A stretch of 64,000 nucleotides of DNA from JAWSVE01 sp050789445 (GCA_050789445.1 JAILXR010000001.1:2976001-3040000); one strand, 5' to 3'. Numbered from the stretch's first letter, positions 16,775 to 27,199 are shown. Made by a program: numbers and translations. Notes: generated by a model not told the origin, from the letters alone.

Positions 16775-17276
16775 AACTAAATCCTGATTATTAATTATTA
16801 GAATTGGAGGATGGAGAATTGCGGTTTAGGCTTAAACGTCTAACAATCGTAGGCTTGGAAATATCTTTCGTAGAGCATTCGAAAGACATGTAACCCTAGA
16901 GCAAATTTTGAAAGCCATTAGGGATGGTAGCCAACACTAAGTGAAGTAAAAGCTCAAAGCGAATTGCGAGCAATAATACAAACTCCAAGCACAGTGATCA
17001 AAGTATTTGTGGGTTTGATGCATTGTACTCTGAATATATTATCTGGTTAGGAGGAAAAACGTTTTTATAATATCAAGGAATGTTAAGGATTGTCTTGATG
17101 TTCAGATAATTTAAAAAGAAGAATATATTGCTGGTATGGCGCGTCAAGTAACACGCCAGTTGATTAGTGGTGATAATATAAGGCGAAGCATGTGTCGTAC
17201 AGTTTTACACTCCTTCCTAACATAGCTGATCATGCATAGGTTATTTTTCTAACAAGTCAATATGTAGCAACTTGGA
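16775..17276. other. Divergent intergenic region, no gene seen
   Basis: 502 bases between the divergent cstA-like and PhnD-like genes. It must hold promoters for both, but I find no convincing -35/-10 pair. A short 6-bp hairpin (CTTTCG/CGAAAG, 16865-16885) is present. Nothing coding is supported. Confidence 0.4.
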
Positions 17277-18215
17277 ATGATGAATCCTTTTGTACTTTTT
17301 ATAAAGATTATAATTCTATTTGGGGTACTTGTTATTTCTCAATGGGGACTCTTGAGTCCAGTGTATGGGCAAAGCATTTCTGTTGAACAAGATTTGAATC
17401 GGGGTGCAGACGTCCAGAAGAGAAGGTTGTTCACTTTTGCTTTTTTTCCGGAAACATCAAAAGAGAAAATGGAAGGCCGATATGCCCGCTTAGTAAAATT
17501 GTTAAGTAAAACATTTAATGGTGATTTAACGGATAAGCAGGGAAGGGTAGTGAGCGGCGAATTTGTTTTTGAAACTCGTCCGAATTATTTGTCTTATATG
17601 GAAGCCATCGATGAAGAAAAGTTTGATATTGCGGTTGTTAATGCATTTGATTACGTAAAAATAAAAAACACAACCCGATATATACCTATAGTATCGCGGA
17701 GCGACACGCTTGTGGCTAATATTGTTACAAGCAATAAAAAAATAAACGATCTTCTGGATTTGAAAAATAAACAAATTGGCTTTGCTACTCAGTATTCAAG
17801 TGCTTCGATTGCAGCAAAATATATGTTTTTAAAGCATGAGATATTCTCCTCTGATTATTCTACTTATTATTTTAATGGCCATATCCCATGTTTGGATTCA
17901 GTGTATGAAAATAATACCGATGTTTGTGTTACCGGAGAAAGGATATTCAATAAATACCCGAATGAGAAAAAATCAAAGTTAACTGTCATTGCTAAAGGAG
18001 AACCTTTGCCGCAGTTAGTCGTATTGCTTCATCCATCGTTGGCCCATAAACAAAATGAGATAAGGGAATTTTTTTTGGCGTTGCAAGAAAGTCCGCAGGG
18101 TAAGATTATATTGGATGAAACTTATTTAGTGTCTTTGGAAAATTTTATGGGTGAGAAATATTATTTGTGTGAATTATTGCTGGATTATATTTCATCTCAT
18201 GAGGACATTAACTAG
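17277..18215 (+). CDS. PhnD-like periplasmic substrate-binding protein (first copy)
   Basis: 312 residues with an N-terminal signal or anchor segment (about residues 5-27). The fold reads as the phosphonate/phosphite-type binding protein family (PhnD-like, PF12974): TFAFFPETSKEKMEGRYARL at the first strand and helix, then FDIAVVNAFDYVKI, IPIVSR, the loop NKQIGFATQYSSASIAAKYM and the late VVLLHPSL. No ABC permease or ATPase gene is nearby, so this is unlikely to be a transporter component. It resembles orphan binding proteins that feed a membrane sensor. A second related gene and a PAS sensor follow. The start at 17277 has another ATG directly after it. Confidence 0.8.
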   Translation: MMNPFVLFIKIIILFGVLVISQWGLLSPVYGQSISVEQDLNRGADVQKRRLFTFAFFPETSKEKMEGRYARLVKLLSKTFNGDLTDKQGRVVSGEFVFETRPNYLSYMEAIDEEKFDIAVVNAFDYVKIKNTTRYIPIVSRSDTLVANIVTSNKKINDLLDLKNKQIGFATQYSSASIAAKYMFLKHEIFSSDYSTYYFNGHIPCLDSVYENNTDVCVTGERIFNKYPNEKKSKLTVIAKGEPLPQLVVLLHPSLAHKQNEIREFFLALQESPQGKIILDETYLVSLENFMGEKYYLCELLLDYISSHEDIN

Positions 18216-18490
18216 CTACTTGAATGAGATTAAAAAAATCCTAGATCTAGGTATAGAGGGTTCACTCTGTCTGACGCAATGATATTTTCATCGAAATATA
18301 TTATTTGATTGGAAATTTTTTTAGGCGATCAAGGAATGATAAATATGATTCAGCTAATATTGTTTAAATAAGAGCGGTGTTGTTTTCATTAGTGACGCGT
18401 TAATCAATACTTTTTGGCATTGCTGAAACGAATTGGAAAATAGCTAAGGCTACAGATGATAATTATATTTCGGGTTTTATTTCAGGTGCC

Positions 18491-19363
18491 ATGATAGATC
18501 GAATCTTTAAGAAATGTTTATTCTTGATAAAATTCTCAATTTTTTTATTGGGATTACTTATTTTATTTTTTGTTGTTCGGCCCGCGATGGCAGGAGAAAA
18601 AACACCGAACAACAATATTATCAGTTTGTCGATGTTTCCTGCTATTTCTCCTTTGCGGTTAAAGCGGCAATTTGAAAATATAACAAAATTATTGAGTGAG
18701 GCCACAGATAAGCAAGTGGTTTTTCAAACAAGAAAGGATTATCCCGGCTATTATAATGCAGTGAAAAATGAAAAGTTTGATCTAGCTATTGTCACTGCGT
18801 TTGATTATGTTCGTATCCGAAAGGATACAAATTATATTCCGATACTTTCTCGAGTCGATACGTCTAGTACAAAGCTGATAACAACTAATATGGCTATAAA
18901 GGATATAAAAAGCCTTGCTGATAAAAAAATTGGTTTTGCGCCGGAGTCCGCAGGAATATCTGTTATGGGTAAGTATCTTTTAGCGCGAAATAATTTGCCT
19001 GAAAGAAATTACGAATCTATTTTCTTTGATAATCAACTCTCGTGTGTCCAAGCACTTATTAGTGAAAAGGTAGACGCCTGTTTTGTTGCAGATATCATGT
19101 TGAATGAGATTTTAAAATATCTAGAAATAAATTACAGCGTATTAATAACATTTCGGCCAGACGTAAAACAGTTGATGCTTGTGCATCCTAGGATTGAAGG
19201 CTATTTAAACAAAGTCAAGGAAGCGTTACTAGCACTTAATGCTACAAAAGAAGGTAGGGATATTTTGGCGGAAGCATATCTTTTTGAATTGGATGAGTTT
19301 GACGGTAGCCGCTATGATATATATGAAGAAATGTTAAATTATTTAAACCAATCTAATATGTAG
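18491..19363 (+). CDS. PhnD-like periplasmic substrate-binding protein (second copy)
   Basis: 290 residues, clearly related to the preceding gene: SMFPAISPLRLKRQFENITK, FDLAIVTAFDYVRIRKDTNYIPILSR, KKIGFAPESAGISVMGKYLL. It has an uncleaved or late-cleaved hydrophobic N-terminal segment ending near AMAGEK. It lies 25 bases before the PAS sensor gene, so the two are probably one transcript. The likely role is ligand capture for that sensor; the ligand is unknown. Confidence 0.8.
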   Translation: MIDRIFKKCLFLIKFSIFLLGLLILFFVVRPAMAGEKTPNNNIISLSMFPAISPLRLKRQFENITKLLSEATDKQVVFQTRKDYPGYYNAVKNEKFDLAIVTAFDYVRIRKDTNYIPILSRVDTSSTKLITTNMAIKDIKSLADKKIGFAPESAGISVMGKYLLARNNLPERNYESIFFDNQLSCVQALISEKVDACFVADIMLNEILKYLEINYSVLITFRPDVKQLMLVHPRIEGYLNKVKEALLALNATKEGRDILAEAYLFELDEFDGSRYDIYEEMLNYLNQSNM

Positions 19364-19388
19364 TTTTTCCATTTCCAAGAGAGATTTC

Positions 19389-20759
19389 ATGTCTTTTAGG
19401 CTGAAAGTAACTTCAGTTATTATAGCGTTGTGTGCGGGAATTATGTTTTCTGTGCTTTGGCTTTCTATAAGTTTTTTAAGTGAAAAAATGCAGGCGGAAA
19501 TTGAAAGGTCTAATGAAAATGTTATGCAGCAAATAAAACAATTTGGTGTAATGGAGGCTGTGCTTGTAGAAGACTATGGGAAGCTAATTTTAGATTTTCA
19601 ATCAATGGTCGAACAATTGGATTTGGATGAGATTTTTCTTTGTGATATTGATAGTAATATTTTAGCGAGCTCTAAACCTGATCAGTTAGGAAAAAAAATT
19701 AATTTATCACAATTAGATGATCATTGGAGGGTAGAAAGCATTTCTTCTGGGCTATATGTTTCTGCGTATTTAGCCTATCGTTTTAATAGCAATTCAGTTG
19801 TAGCTGCGCAGAAAGAGGCGTTCTCGTTTGGCTTAATGCTGATCGTGATTAGTGTCTTGTTGATGGCGACAGTTGGTTATCTTGCGGGACGATGGTTATC
19901 ACTCAGATTGGAAAAGATGGTTGGTTCATTGAGCATTATTACAGAAGGCCAAATTGAAAAATTCACAGTAGATGAATCTAAAGATGAAATTGGTATGTTA
20001 AGCCGATTCGTGCACACAATAGGAACAAAAATCGCGCTACAAAAAGAAGAGTTAATCGATAGTGAAGAGCGAATGAGGCTCGCGTTGCAGTCTGCTGGAG
20101 CCGGAGCTTGGAAATATGACATAAAAGGTGCTTCTGTATTTTGGACGGCAAAAGTCTACCAAATATTTGGTTTGATGCCTTCTGATAAAGCACCTTCGAT
20201 GAAATTGTGGTCTTCATTTGTTCACCCAGAAGATCTGCCATTACTTACTAATGCTTTAACAAAGTTATTTGAGACAGGAGAGAATCTCTGCGTTGAGTAT
20301 AGAATTATTAGACGAAGTGGTGTGGTTCGTTGGGTGCGGAGTGTTGGTCGTTTATTTATGGATGAAAATGATGAGCCAGTAGAGGCGTATGGAATGCTAT
20401 TCGATATTTCTCATCATAAAAGCGATTTTTCTATTATGGAAGCTGAAAAAAACCTATTGTCAGCTGTTTTTAATCATTCTGCAGAATGTTTTATTGTTGT
20501 TAATATTAAAAAAGAAATTGTCGCGGCAAATAAAAAGGCTAAAGAGATATTCTGTATCGATGAAGTCATTGACCCTATTCTAATGTCTACAGTATTTTCT
20601 TCACAAACAATCGCCGAGATTGATTCAAATAACCAAAGAAATATCACGCTAATCTTGAAAGATGGTACTGAGTTAGCTTATGAGTTCGTAATGAATACAT
20701 TTCCTTATCAAGATGAAAATCTTTCTGATTTTATTATCCTTAGTTTTTACTTTAATTAG
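19389..20759 (+). CDS. Membrane sensor with HAMP and two PAS domains but no output domain
   Basis: 456 residues. The order is: membrane helix at about 8-30, periplasmic loop, second membrane helix at about 145-170, HAMP (RWLSLRLEKMVGSLSIITEG to about 225), a PAS/PAC domain (about 232-350, with WTAKVYQIFGL, FVHPEDLP, EYRIIRRSGVVRWVRSVGR and YGMLFDISHHK), and a second PAS (about 355-450). The protein then stops: no histidine kinase, GGDEF, EAL or methyl-accepting domain follows, and the next 126 bases code for nothing recognisable. Either it signals by partner contact or it lost its output module. It starts behind AGAGAG. Confidence 0.85.
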   Translation: MSFRLKVTSVIIALCAGIMFSVLWLSISFLSEKMQAEIERSNENVMQQIKQFGVMEAVLVEDYGKLILDFQSMVEQLDLDEIFLCDIDSNILASSKPDQLGKKINLSQLDDHWRVESISSGLYVSAYLAYRFNSNSVVAAQKEAFSFGLMLIVISVLLMATVGYLAGRWLSLRLEKMVGSLSIITEGQIEKFTVDESKDEIGMLSRFVHTIGTKIALQKEELIDSEERMRLALQSAGAGAWKYDIKGASVFWTAKVYQIFGLMPSDKAPSMKLWSSFVHPEDLPLLTNALTKLFETGENLCVEYRIIRRSGVVRWVRSVGRLFMDENDEPVEAYGMLFDISHHKSDFSIMEAEKNLLSAVFNHSAECFIVVNIKKEIVAANKKAKEIFCIDEVIDPILMSTVFSSQTIAEIDSNNQRNITLILKDGTELAYEFVMNTFPYQDENLSDFIILSFYFN

Positions 20760-20885
20760 ATGATTTAATCGAATGTTTCTAAGGTTGTTTCTATGATTGC
20801 TATTCCATGTTAAATAAGTAATATGCCTAGCCTTATAAAATAGCTTGCTTCAATAGACATTGTTATCTATAGGCTGATCATTAGT

Positions 20886-21755
20886 ATGGGGAAAATCTCT
20901 ACCAGTTTGATTGTGGCAGCGCTCCTCGCTGTTCTATCGATGTCTCTTGTTCCGATATTAATACGTACAACTTCGGCCAACGAATTCACCATCGGGATTG
21001 CTAGAATATTTATAGCGCTCTCATTGCTGAGCCCTTTCGTTTTTTTCAAAAAAGAAAAAACCTCGATATCTCTTCAGGATTGGAAGCAGCTCGCTGTGGT
21101 TGGCGCTGTTTTTGGTGGGCATTGGCTGACCTATTTTATCAGCATCAAAACAGCCAATGCCTCTATTGCCGCTTTGGCTCTCTCAACTTATGGCATTCAT
21201 CTTTTATTGCTTAATTGGGTTTTTAAGAAGCAACAAATTAGAGCAATAGAATGGTTGGCGGTTCTCATGTGTTTTGTTGGCTGCATTTTGATTGCTCCTA
21301 GTCTTAATTTGAAAGATAAAATGACAATAGGTATGTTGATTGGTATTTTTAGTGGCTTTCTCTATGCTTGTTTGCCGTTATTGCATCAGCGAATATTACA
21401 CGTACCAACAATGACTAGAGCTTGGGGTCAATTTCTCTTTGCTGGAATAATATTCTTTCCGTTTTTCACAAAGACTGATTGGAGTCTAGCGGTTGAAGAT
21501 TGGTGGCGATTATTGGCGCTTGGGGTAATCTGTACGGTTATTGGGCATAGCTTATGGGTTAAAGTGAGCTCTGAGTTGCCAGGTGTCATTACTGGGGTGG
21601 TGTATTATTTGTATGTGCCTATCGCTATGATATCGAGCTATTACTTGTTAAAAGAAGTAATTACACCGGTGATGGTAGTGGGTGCAATTTTAATCGTTGG
21701 TGCGAATATCATGATCGCATTGATGACGTGGCGGCGAACGCGTGGCTTGAGGTAG
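20886..21755 (+). CDS. EamA/DMT-superfamily transporter
   Basis: 289 residues with ten hydrophobic segments in two halves, the classic layout of the drug/metabolite transporter superfamily. Family-like phrases are RTTSANEFTIGIARIFIAL at the start and YYLYVPIAMISSYYLLKEVI in the last helix pair. The substrate cannot be told. Separate from its neighbours by 126 bases each side. Confidence 0.85.
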   Translation: MGKISTSLIVAALLAVLSMSLVPILIRTTSANEFTIGIARIFIALSLLSPFVFFKKEKTSISLQDWKQLAVVGAVFGGHWLTYFISIKTANASIAALALSTYGIHLLLLNWVFKKQQIRAIEWLAVLMCFVGCILIAPSLNLKDKMTIGMLIGIFSGFLYACLPLLHQRILHVPTMTRAWGQFLFAGIIFFPFFTKTDWSLAVEDWWRLLALGVICTVIGHSLWVKVSSELPGVITGVVYYLYVPIAMISSYYLLKEVITPVMVVGAILIVGANIMIALMTWRRTRGLR

Positions 21756-21880
21756 AATTCCCTCAGATTTTATCGATAAAATAATAGCTAATCATTCAGG
21801 CTAGAATGTAGAAAAAAGAATTCCAAAAGCATTATGGAACACTTTCAATATTTAATGATTTCAAATAATTAGGCTTTTCT

Positions 21881-24133
21881 ATGAGTGACACCATCGTGCC
21901 GATTGACGGCGATGAAGCAATTTCCTTAAGTGAATATACTGAAAAAGCGTATCTTGATTATTCAATGTACGTCATTCTTGATCGTGCACTTCCCAATATT
22001 GGTGATGGTTTAAAGCCAGTTCAGCGCCGTATTGTATATGCAATGAGCGAATTGGGTTTAAAGGCATCAGCTAAATATAAGAAATCGGCCAGAACTGTGG
22101 GCGATGTGATTGGTAAGTTTCATCCACATGGTGACTCGGCCTGTTATGAGGCCATGGTGTTAATGGCTCAACCGTTTTCTTATCGATATCCTCTCGTTGA
22201 TGGTCAAGGCAACTGGGGTTCTCCAGATGATCCTAAATCCTTTGCTGCAATGCGTTATACCGAATCAAAACTAACTGCGTATGCTGACGCTTTGTTGTCT
22301 GAATTGGGACAGGGAACCGTTGATTGGGCTCCAAATTTTGATGGCACTATAGATGAGCCGATGGTGTTGCCTGCTCGAGTTCCTAATATTTTATTAAATG
22401 GAACAACGGGTATTGCTGTTGGTATGGCGACAGATATCCCTCCGCATAATTTACGCGAAGTGGTTAAAGCAACAATTCATATGTTGGAGAATCCTAAGGC
22501 CAGCGTCAGTGATTTATGTGAGCACGTGCTTGGCCCTGATATGCCAACAGATGCTGAAATTATTACGCCTAAATCTGATATTCGAAAGTTGTATGAAACT
22601 GGTCGCGGCAGTTTAAAAATGCGAGCGTTATGGACGGAAGAAAATGGCGATATCGTTATTACCGCGTTACCACATCAAGTCAGTGGCGCAAAAATATTAG
22701 AGCAGATTGCTGCACAAATGCAGGCGAAAAAGTTACCAATGGTTGCTGATTTACGTGACGAATCTGATCATGAAAATCCAACTCGTCTTCTTATTATCCC
22801 TCGATCAAATCGTATTGACATTGAGACGTTGATGAACCACTTGTTCGCAACAACTGATTTAGAGCGAAGCTATCGTGTCAATCTGAACATGATTGGTATT
22901 GATGGGAAGCCAGCAGTTAAACCACTCGATATTATTCTAGGTGAGTGGTTGAGCTTTCGGACAGTCACTGTTCGGCGACGCTTACAGTTCCGCTTAGATA
23001 AGGTATTAAATCGACTACATATTTTGGAAGGTTATTTGGCAGCCTTTTTAAATATCGATGAAGTTATTCATATCATCCGAACTGAAGATAAACCCAAAGC
23101 TGTTCTTATGGAGCGCTTTGAGATAACAGATATTCAAGCGGAAGCGATACTGGATTTAAAGCTTCGGCAAATTGCGAAGCTTGAAGAAATAAAAATCCGC
23201 AGTGAACAAGATGAATTAGAAAAAGAACGTGATTACCTTGAAAAAACATTGGGATCGGCAGCGCGATTGAAAACATTAATTAGAAAAGAATTGGAATCTG
23301 CTGCGGAAGAATTTGGTGACGATAGGCGTTCTCCGATTGTTATACGCGGTGAAGCGCAAGCACTCAATGAAACCGAATTGTTGTCGAGCGACCCAATAAC
23401 GGTTGTCCTATCTCAAAGAGGTTGGATTCGTGCGGCAAAAGGTCATGAAATTGATCCTACTTCTTTGAGTTATAAATCAGGTGATGAATACAATCTCTCG
23501 GTACTAGGAAAAACAAATCAATTTTCTTACTTGTTCGATTCTACCGGAAGAAGTTATGCGTTAGCTTCGCATACACTTCCTTCAGCTCGAGGACAGGGTG
23601 AACCTGCCACAGGTAGATTAAATGTGCCCAGTGGTGCTACCTTTGAAGGTTTGCTGATGGGTCCTGACGAGCAAAAAATATTGTTGTGCTCTGATGCCGG
23701 TTACGGTTTTGTTGGGAAACTTGGCGACTTGTATACAAAAAATAAAGCAGGTAAGACGGTGCTGTCTTTGCCAAAAGAAGCTAAAGTGCTTAAGCCATCA
23801 TTAATCGAAGATATAGAAAATGATATGGTGGTAGCTATTAGTAACGAAGGTCGAATGCTTTCTTTCCCTGTGAAAGACTTGCCAGAAATGGCGCGAGGAA
23901 AAGGTAATAAAATAATTAATATTCCATCCAAGCGTTTGCAAGCCAGAGAAGAGTTTATGATTGCGTGTACCGTTTTGAATCACGATAAAATATTAAAAGT
24001 GTTTGCTGGCAAAAAACATTTGTCGTTAAAGTTAAGTGACTTGGAGCATTATGCGGGTGAGCGAGGTCGTCGCGGGAATAAGTTACCGAGAGGCCATCAA
24101 AAAGTAGATCGTATCGAAGTGGAAGAAAAATAA
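21881..24133 (+). CDS. parC: DNA topoisomerase IV subunit A
   Basis: 750 residues, the full length of gammaproteobacterial ParC. It cuts and passes DNA, with ParE, to decatenate daughter chromosomes. The N-terminal cleavage domain shows DGLKPVQRRIVYAMSELGL, KFHPHGDSACYEAMVLMAQ and the catalytic Tyr126 in FAAMRYTESKL. The quinolone-determining residues corresponding to E. coli Ser80 and Glu84 are Ser86 and Glu90, the sensitive type. The C-terminal half carries the DNA-wrapping blades. Here parE is not adjacent. A strong terminator follows the gene. Confidence 0.97.
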   Translation: MSDTIVPIDGDEAISLSEYTEKAYLDYSMYVILDRALPNIGDGLKPVQRRIVYAMSELGLKASAKYKKSARTVGDVIGKFHPHGDSACYEAMVLMAQPFSYRYPLVDGQGNWGSPDDPKSFAAMRYTESKLTAYADALLSELGQGTVDWAPNFDGTIDEPMVLPARVPNILLNGTTGIAVGMATDIPPHNLREVVKATIHMLENPKASVSDLCEHVLGPDMPTDAEIITPKSDIRKLYETGRGSLKMRALWTEENGDIVITALPHQVSGAKILEQIAAQMQAKKLPMVADLRDESDHENPTRLLIIPRSNRIDIETLMNHLFATTDLERSYRVNLNMIGIDGKPAVKPLDIILGEWLSFRTVTVRRRLQFRLDKVLNRLHILEGYLAAFLNIDEVIHIIRTEDKPKAVLMERFEITDIQAEAILDLKLRQIAKLEEIKIRSEQDELEKERDYLEKTLGSAARLKTLIRKELESAAEEFGDDRRSPIVIRGEAQALNETELLSSDPITVVLSQRGWIRAAKGHEIDPTSLSYKSGDEYNLSVLGKTNQFSYLFDSTGRSYALASHTLPSARGQGEPATGRLNVPSGATFEGLLMGPDEQKILLCSDAGYGFVGKLGDLYTKNKAGKTVLSLPKEAKVLKPSLIEDIENDMVVAISNEGRMLSFPVKDLPEMARGKGNKIINIPSKRLQAREEFMIACTVLNHDKILKVFAGKKHLSLKLSDLEHYAGERGRRGNKLPRGHQKVDRIEVEEK

Positions 24134-24160
24134 CTTAGATCGATAGCCAAGTTTGAATAA

Positions 24161-24196
24161 AAAAGCCCGATTAAACTTAACGTTAATCGGGCTTTT
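24161..24196. terminator. Bidirectional terminator between parC and the alpha/beta hydrolase gene
   Basis: A 14-bp perfect stem (24161-24174 paired with 24183-24196) with core AGCCCGATTAA, an 8-base loop, and A/T runs on both sides, so it can stop both the plus-strand parC transcript and the minus-strand hydrolase transcript. Confidence 0.93.
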
Positions 24197-24236
24197 GAGT
24201 TTTAGCAGTGTTTACGCGTAATAAAAATTTTAGATT

Positions 24237-25190
24237 CTATTTTTCTAACTGTCTGCGAATAAAGTTTATCATTAGTTCGATACATTCATTCGTCGCTTCT
24301 GAAGGGCGATGGGCAAATGCATGAGGTTGTTTAGGAAAAAACGCGTAATCCACTGAGCCATTTGCGTTTTGATAGGCATCGACTAGGGACTGCGTCATTT
24401 CCCTTGGGATGTTTGTATCGTCGCCGGGCTGAACAATTAACACCGGGGGAAGAACGGTAAATGATTTGTTCTTTATCGCCTCTAAAACCCTCACGACATT
24501 AGCATCTTCCATCGAAGCTTCATTTCCAAAATAATTAAGATGGGCTTTAACTAAGGTTTCTCGGCCAATCTGTTTTGCATATGCAAAACGATACGTTGGA
24601 TTAGAAACAGGCCAGAGCGCAATAATGTAATTTACGGCGGCCGAAATCCCGTCAGAATTTTTTAATGACTTGTCGAGCTGGACGATTGGTGTACCTAGGT
24701 GTTGTTTTTCGTCAGGCATCAATCCTGTGAGTAGAGCAAGATGTCCACCAGAAGAGCTGCCCGCTATTCCAATCGTATTTGGATTTATTTTTAAACGTTT
24801 ACTGTGAAGTTTTAAATAACGAATTGCTGCACTGGCATCACGGCTACCGAGTGGGTGTTTGAAATTAGGGCCTTGGCGAAAATCGATAGCCATAACATAT
24901 AAGCCGGCGGAAGCAAGGGCGCGATTGTAGAGTTCTCCAGCCGTTCTATCGTATAAATTCCAAGCTCCTCCGTGAACTTCGACTACGGCATGAAGTTGGT
25001 TGCCCGTTTTAGGTCGATAGCTTCGTGCAAATAATTCTAAGTCACCAATCGTTGCGTAAATAAAATCTTTCTCAATGATTTCGTAGTCGCCTACATTGCC
25101 AGCGCTGGTAGTGTTGCTTGCGTGACAAACTTGAAGGAGCGAAAAAAACAATCCCAATAAAAAAAATCTTTTAATAAGATGCCGTGACAT
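24237..25190 (-). CDS. Exported alpha/beta hydrolase (BD-FAE/HSL-like)
   Basis: From the ATG at 25190 it gives 317 residues with a signal peptide (RFFLLGLFFSLLQVCHAS). The alpha/beta hydrolase marks are the oxyanion HGGAWN, the nucleophile elbow GSSSGGH, the acid in QPGDDTNIP and the His in PHAFAHR. This combination is seen in BD-FAE-like esterases and hormone-sensitive-lipase relatives. Substrate unknown. No clear ribosome site helps with the start; in-frame ATGs at 25211, 25226 and 25238 are possible. It begins 64 bases after aceK and may be co-transcribed with it. Confidence 0.8.
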   Translation of the reverse strand: MSRHLIKRFFLLGLFFSLLQVCHASNTTSAGNVGDYEIIEKDFIYATIGDLELFARSYRPKTGNQLHAVVEVHGGAWNLYDRTAGELYNRALASAGLYVMAIDFRQGPNFKHPLGSRDASAAIRYLKLHSKRLKINPNTIGIAGSSSGGHLALLTGLMPDEKQHLGTPIVQLDKSLKNSDGISAAVNYIIALWPVSNPTYRFAYAKQIGRETLVKAHLNYFGNEASMEDANVVRVLEAIKNKSFTVLPPVLIVQPGDDTNIPREMTQSLVDAYQNANGSVDYAFFPKQPHAFAHRPSEATNECIELMINFIRRQLEK

Positions 25191-25254
25191 TTTTGAATCG
25201 CACGTTATCATTCTAGAGGTAATCATTTTTTTTGGCATTATTGTGAGCTCATAG

Positions 25255-27051
25255 CTATTGTAGTGATCTGGATCTATTTTGAATGGACATTTTCCCGCGC
25301 ACAAAACGTTTTCTTCTTCTGTATGGAAATGTATCTGCAACAAAACCTTGGGTCACTTCATTTTGCATTTTTTGCCAGTGTTTATAATCATATAAGTCAG
25401 CGTGTTTGCTTTCGAAGGCAATGCGTGCTTTTTTATTTCCGGCAAAAAACAACGTAAATTCTTCTGGAAATATATCGTTTTCTCGAACAGTAAAGTGAGG
25501 TTGTACGGAATACTCGTCAAAGTCGTCACGGGCTTCCGGTATTTTTCTGAAGTTACATTCTGTCATTAAGGCAATTTCGTCATAGTCATAAAAGACTACA
25601 CGGCCATGTCGCGTCACCCCAAAGTTTTTTAATAGCATGTCTCCGGTGAATATGTTCGCTGCTGCGAGCTCTTTGATGGCATTGCCATATTCGTCCATAA
25701 CATCTTCTATCTGCTCATCCGTAGCATCGTTTAAATATAGATTAAGCGGAATCATGCGCCGTTCAATATAAAGGTGTTTTACAATGACAAGTTTGTCCGT
25801 GATTTCTAATTTTGAAGCTGCAACTTCTTGCAGTTCTTCTAAAAGCTCTTTGCTAAATCGGTTTCGATAAAAAATAAAATTATTATATTCTTGAGTGTCA
25901 GCCATTCGGCCTGCTCGATCTGATCGCGATACTAATTTGTATTTTTCTTTAACAATTGCTTCGGTCACATTTTTTGATGAGCCAAATTTATCTTTGATTA
26001 TTTTGAAAACCACATCGTAAGATGGAAGAGTGAAAACCGTCATTACCATTCCTTTGATACCCGGTGCGATAATAAACTTATCATCACTGTGTTTTAGGTG
26101 ATTAATAATGTGGCGATAAAACGCGGTTTTACCATGTTTATTGAAACCAATTGCGTTATAGATTTCTAAAATATCTTTGTTGGGCATTAAAGTGCTGATG
26201 AAGCGAACAAATCGTGAGGGGATTGGGGCGTCGACCATAAAGTAAGATCGTGTAAAACTAAAAATGATACTAACGTCGTCAGGTTCGAAAATTACAGTGT
26301 CCACGAAAATGCCGTCGCGATGATTGAGTAGCGGGAGAACAATGGGAATACAGGTATCTTCGTGCATCATTCTGCCAACAAGGTAAGCCCCTTTGTTTCG
26401 GTAAAAAACCGATTCAAGCATATCTATTCTGATATCGTTTATGTCGCCAGAAAAATTAGGAATTATGTTTTCTTGAATAGCATGAACTATATTAGCAACA
26501 TCGCGTTTTTTATTTTCCCAAGGAACAGAAAACTCAAAATCGTCTAAAATTCGTGACACTAAATCAACCAGCCCGCGATTGATTTGATAACACATGTAGA
26601 TTGAATAACCTTTTAAGGGTTTGTCATTAAGTGGTCGCGATGGTTTTACAAACATGTATCTGTCATGAATGTTTTCATGATGAAATAAACCACAAAATAT
26701 AGAATTAAAAAAGGTTTCTGCAATCTCATAATTGCTGTGGTTTTCGATCAGTTGTGTATAGCCAATACGTGCTTGCTCCCAGATTGTTAAGTCATGTACA
26801 TCCTTGCTTGTGACGTCTTTTACGAGTTGTCGTACTTCGTCGACCTTGCGTTTATAAACTTCAATTCGGTTCCTATTGGCTTCTTGGACAGCAGTCCAAT
26901 CGGCTTTTTCAAAGCGCGCTTTTGCACCAAGGGTGATATTTTGAAAATCAGCGAAGTAGGCTTCAAAACCATTGAGAATGGTTTTAGCTATTCGTCGAGC
27001 CGTTGGAGACGGTGTAATGCTGTTATTTGGGGCAAGTGAGGTTGAGTACAC
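25255..27051 (-). CDS. aceK: Isocitrate dehydrogenase kinase/phosphatase
   Basis: 598 residues, near the 570-600 of the family. It phosphorylates and dephosphorylates isocitrate dehydrogenase, switching carbon between the TCA cycle and the glyoxylate bypass. The ATP-binding phrase APGIKGMVMTVFTLPS is present, followed by DVVFKIIKDKFG and the kinase-like catalytic part with KNFGVTRHGRVVFYDYDEI. GTG start at 27051 with AAGG upstream. aceA and aceB are not adjacent, unlike in E. coli. An unusual palindrome lies in the divergent region upstream. Confidence 0.96.
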   Translation of the reverse strand: MYSTSLAPNNSITPSPTARRIAKTILNGFEAYFADFQNITLGAKARFEKADWTAVQEANRNRIEVYKRKVDEVRQLVKDVTSKDVHDLTIWEQARIGYTQLIENHSNYEIAETFFNSIFCGLFHHENIHDRYMFVKPSRPLNDKPLKGYSIYMCYQINRGLVDLVSRILDDFEFSVPWENKKRDVANIVHAIQENIIPNFSGDINDIRIDMLESVFYRNKGAYLVGRMMHEDTCIPIVLPLLNHRDGIFVDTVIFEPDDVSIIFSFTRSYFMVDAPIPSRFVRFISTLMPNKDILEIYNAIGFNKHGKTAFYRHIINHLKHSDDKFIIAPGIKGMVMTVFTLPSYDVVFKIIKDKFGSSKNVTEAIVKEKYKLVSRSDRAGRMADTQEYNNFIFYRNRFSKELLEELQEVAASKLEITDKLVIVKHLYIERRMIPLNLYLNDATDEQIEDVMDEYGNAIKELAAANIFTGDMLLKNFGVTRHGRVVFYDYDEIALMTECNFRKIPEARDDFDEYSVQPHFTVRENDIFPEEFTLFFAGNKKARIAFESKHADLYDYKHWQKMQNEVTQGFVADTFPYRRRKRFVRGKMSIQNRSRSLQ

Positions 27052-27199
27052 AAAAAAACCTTATATAGAAGATATAGCTGAGATGCAGACGGGTTTGGCA
27101 TTATAGTCATTGTTGGCTTTAGGTATCTAGTGGGTAGGAGGTCGTCGGCGGATACCGAAATTTATTTTAGTGTCCTTTACAAATTTTAAGATGGATTGT

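Noticed and set aside
17277..19363. A phosphonate uptake operon
   Set aside because: There are two PhnD-like binding proteins but no ABC permease, ATPase or C-P lyase gene nearby.
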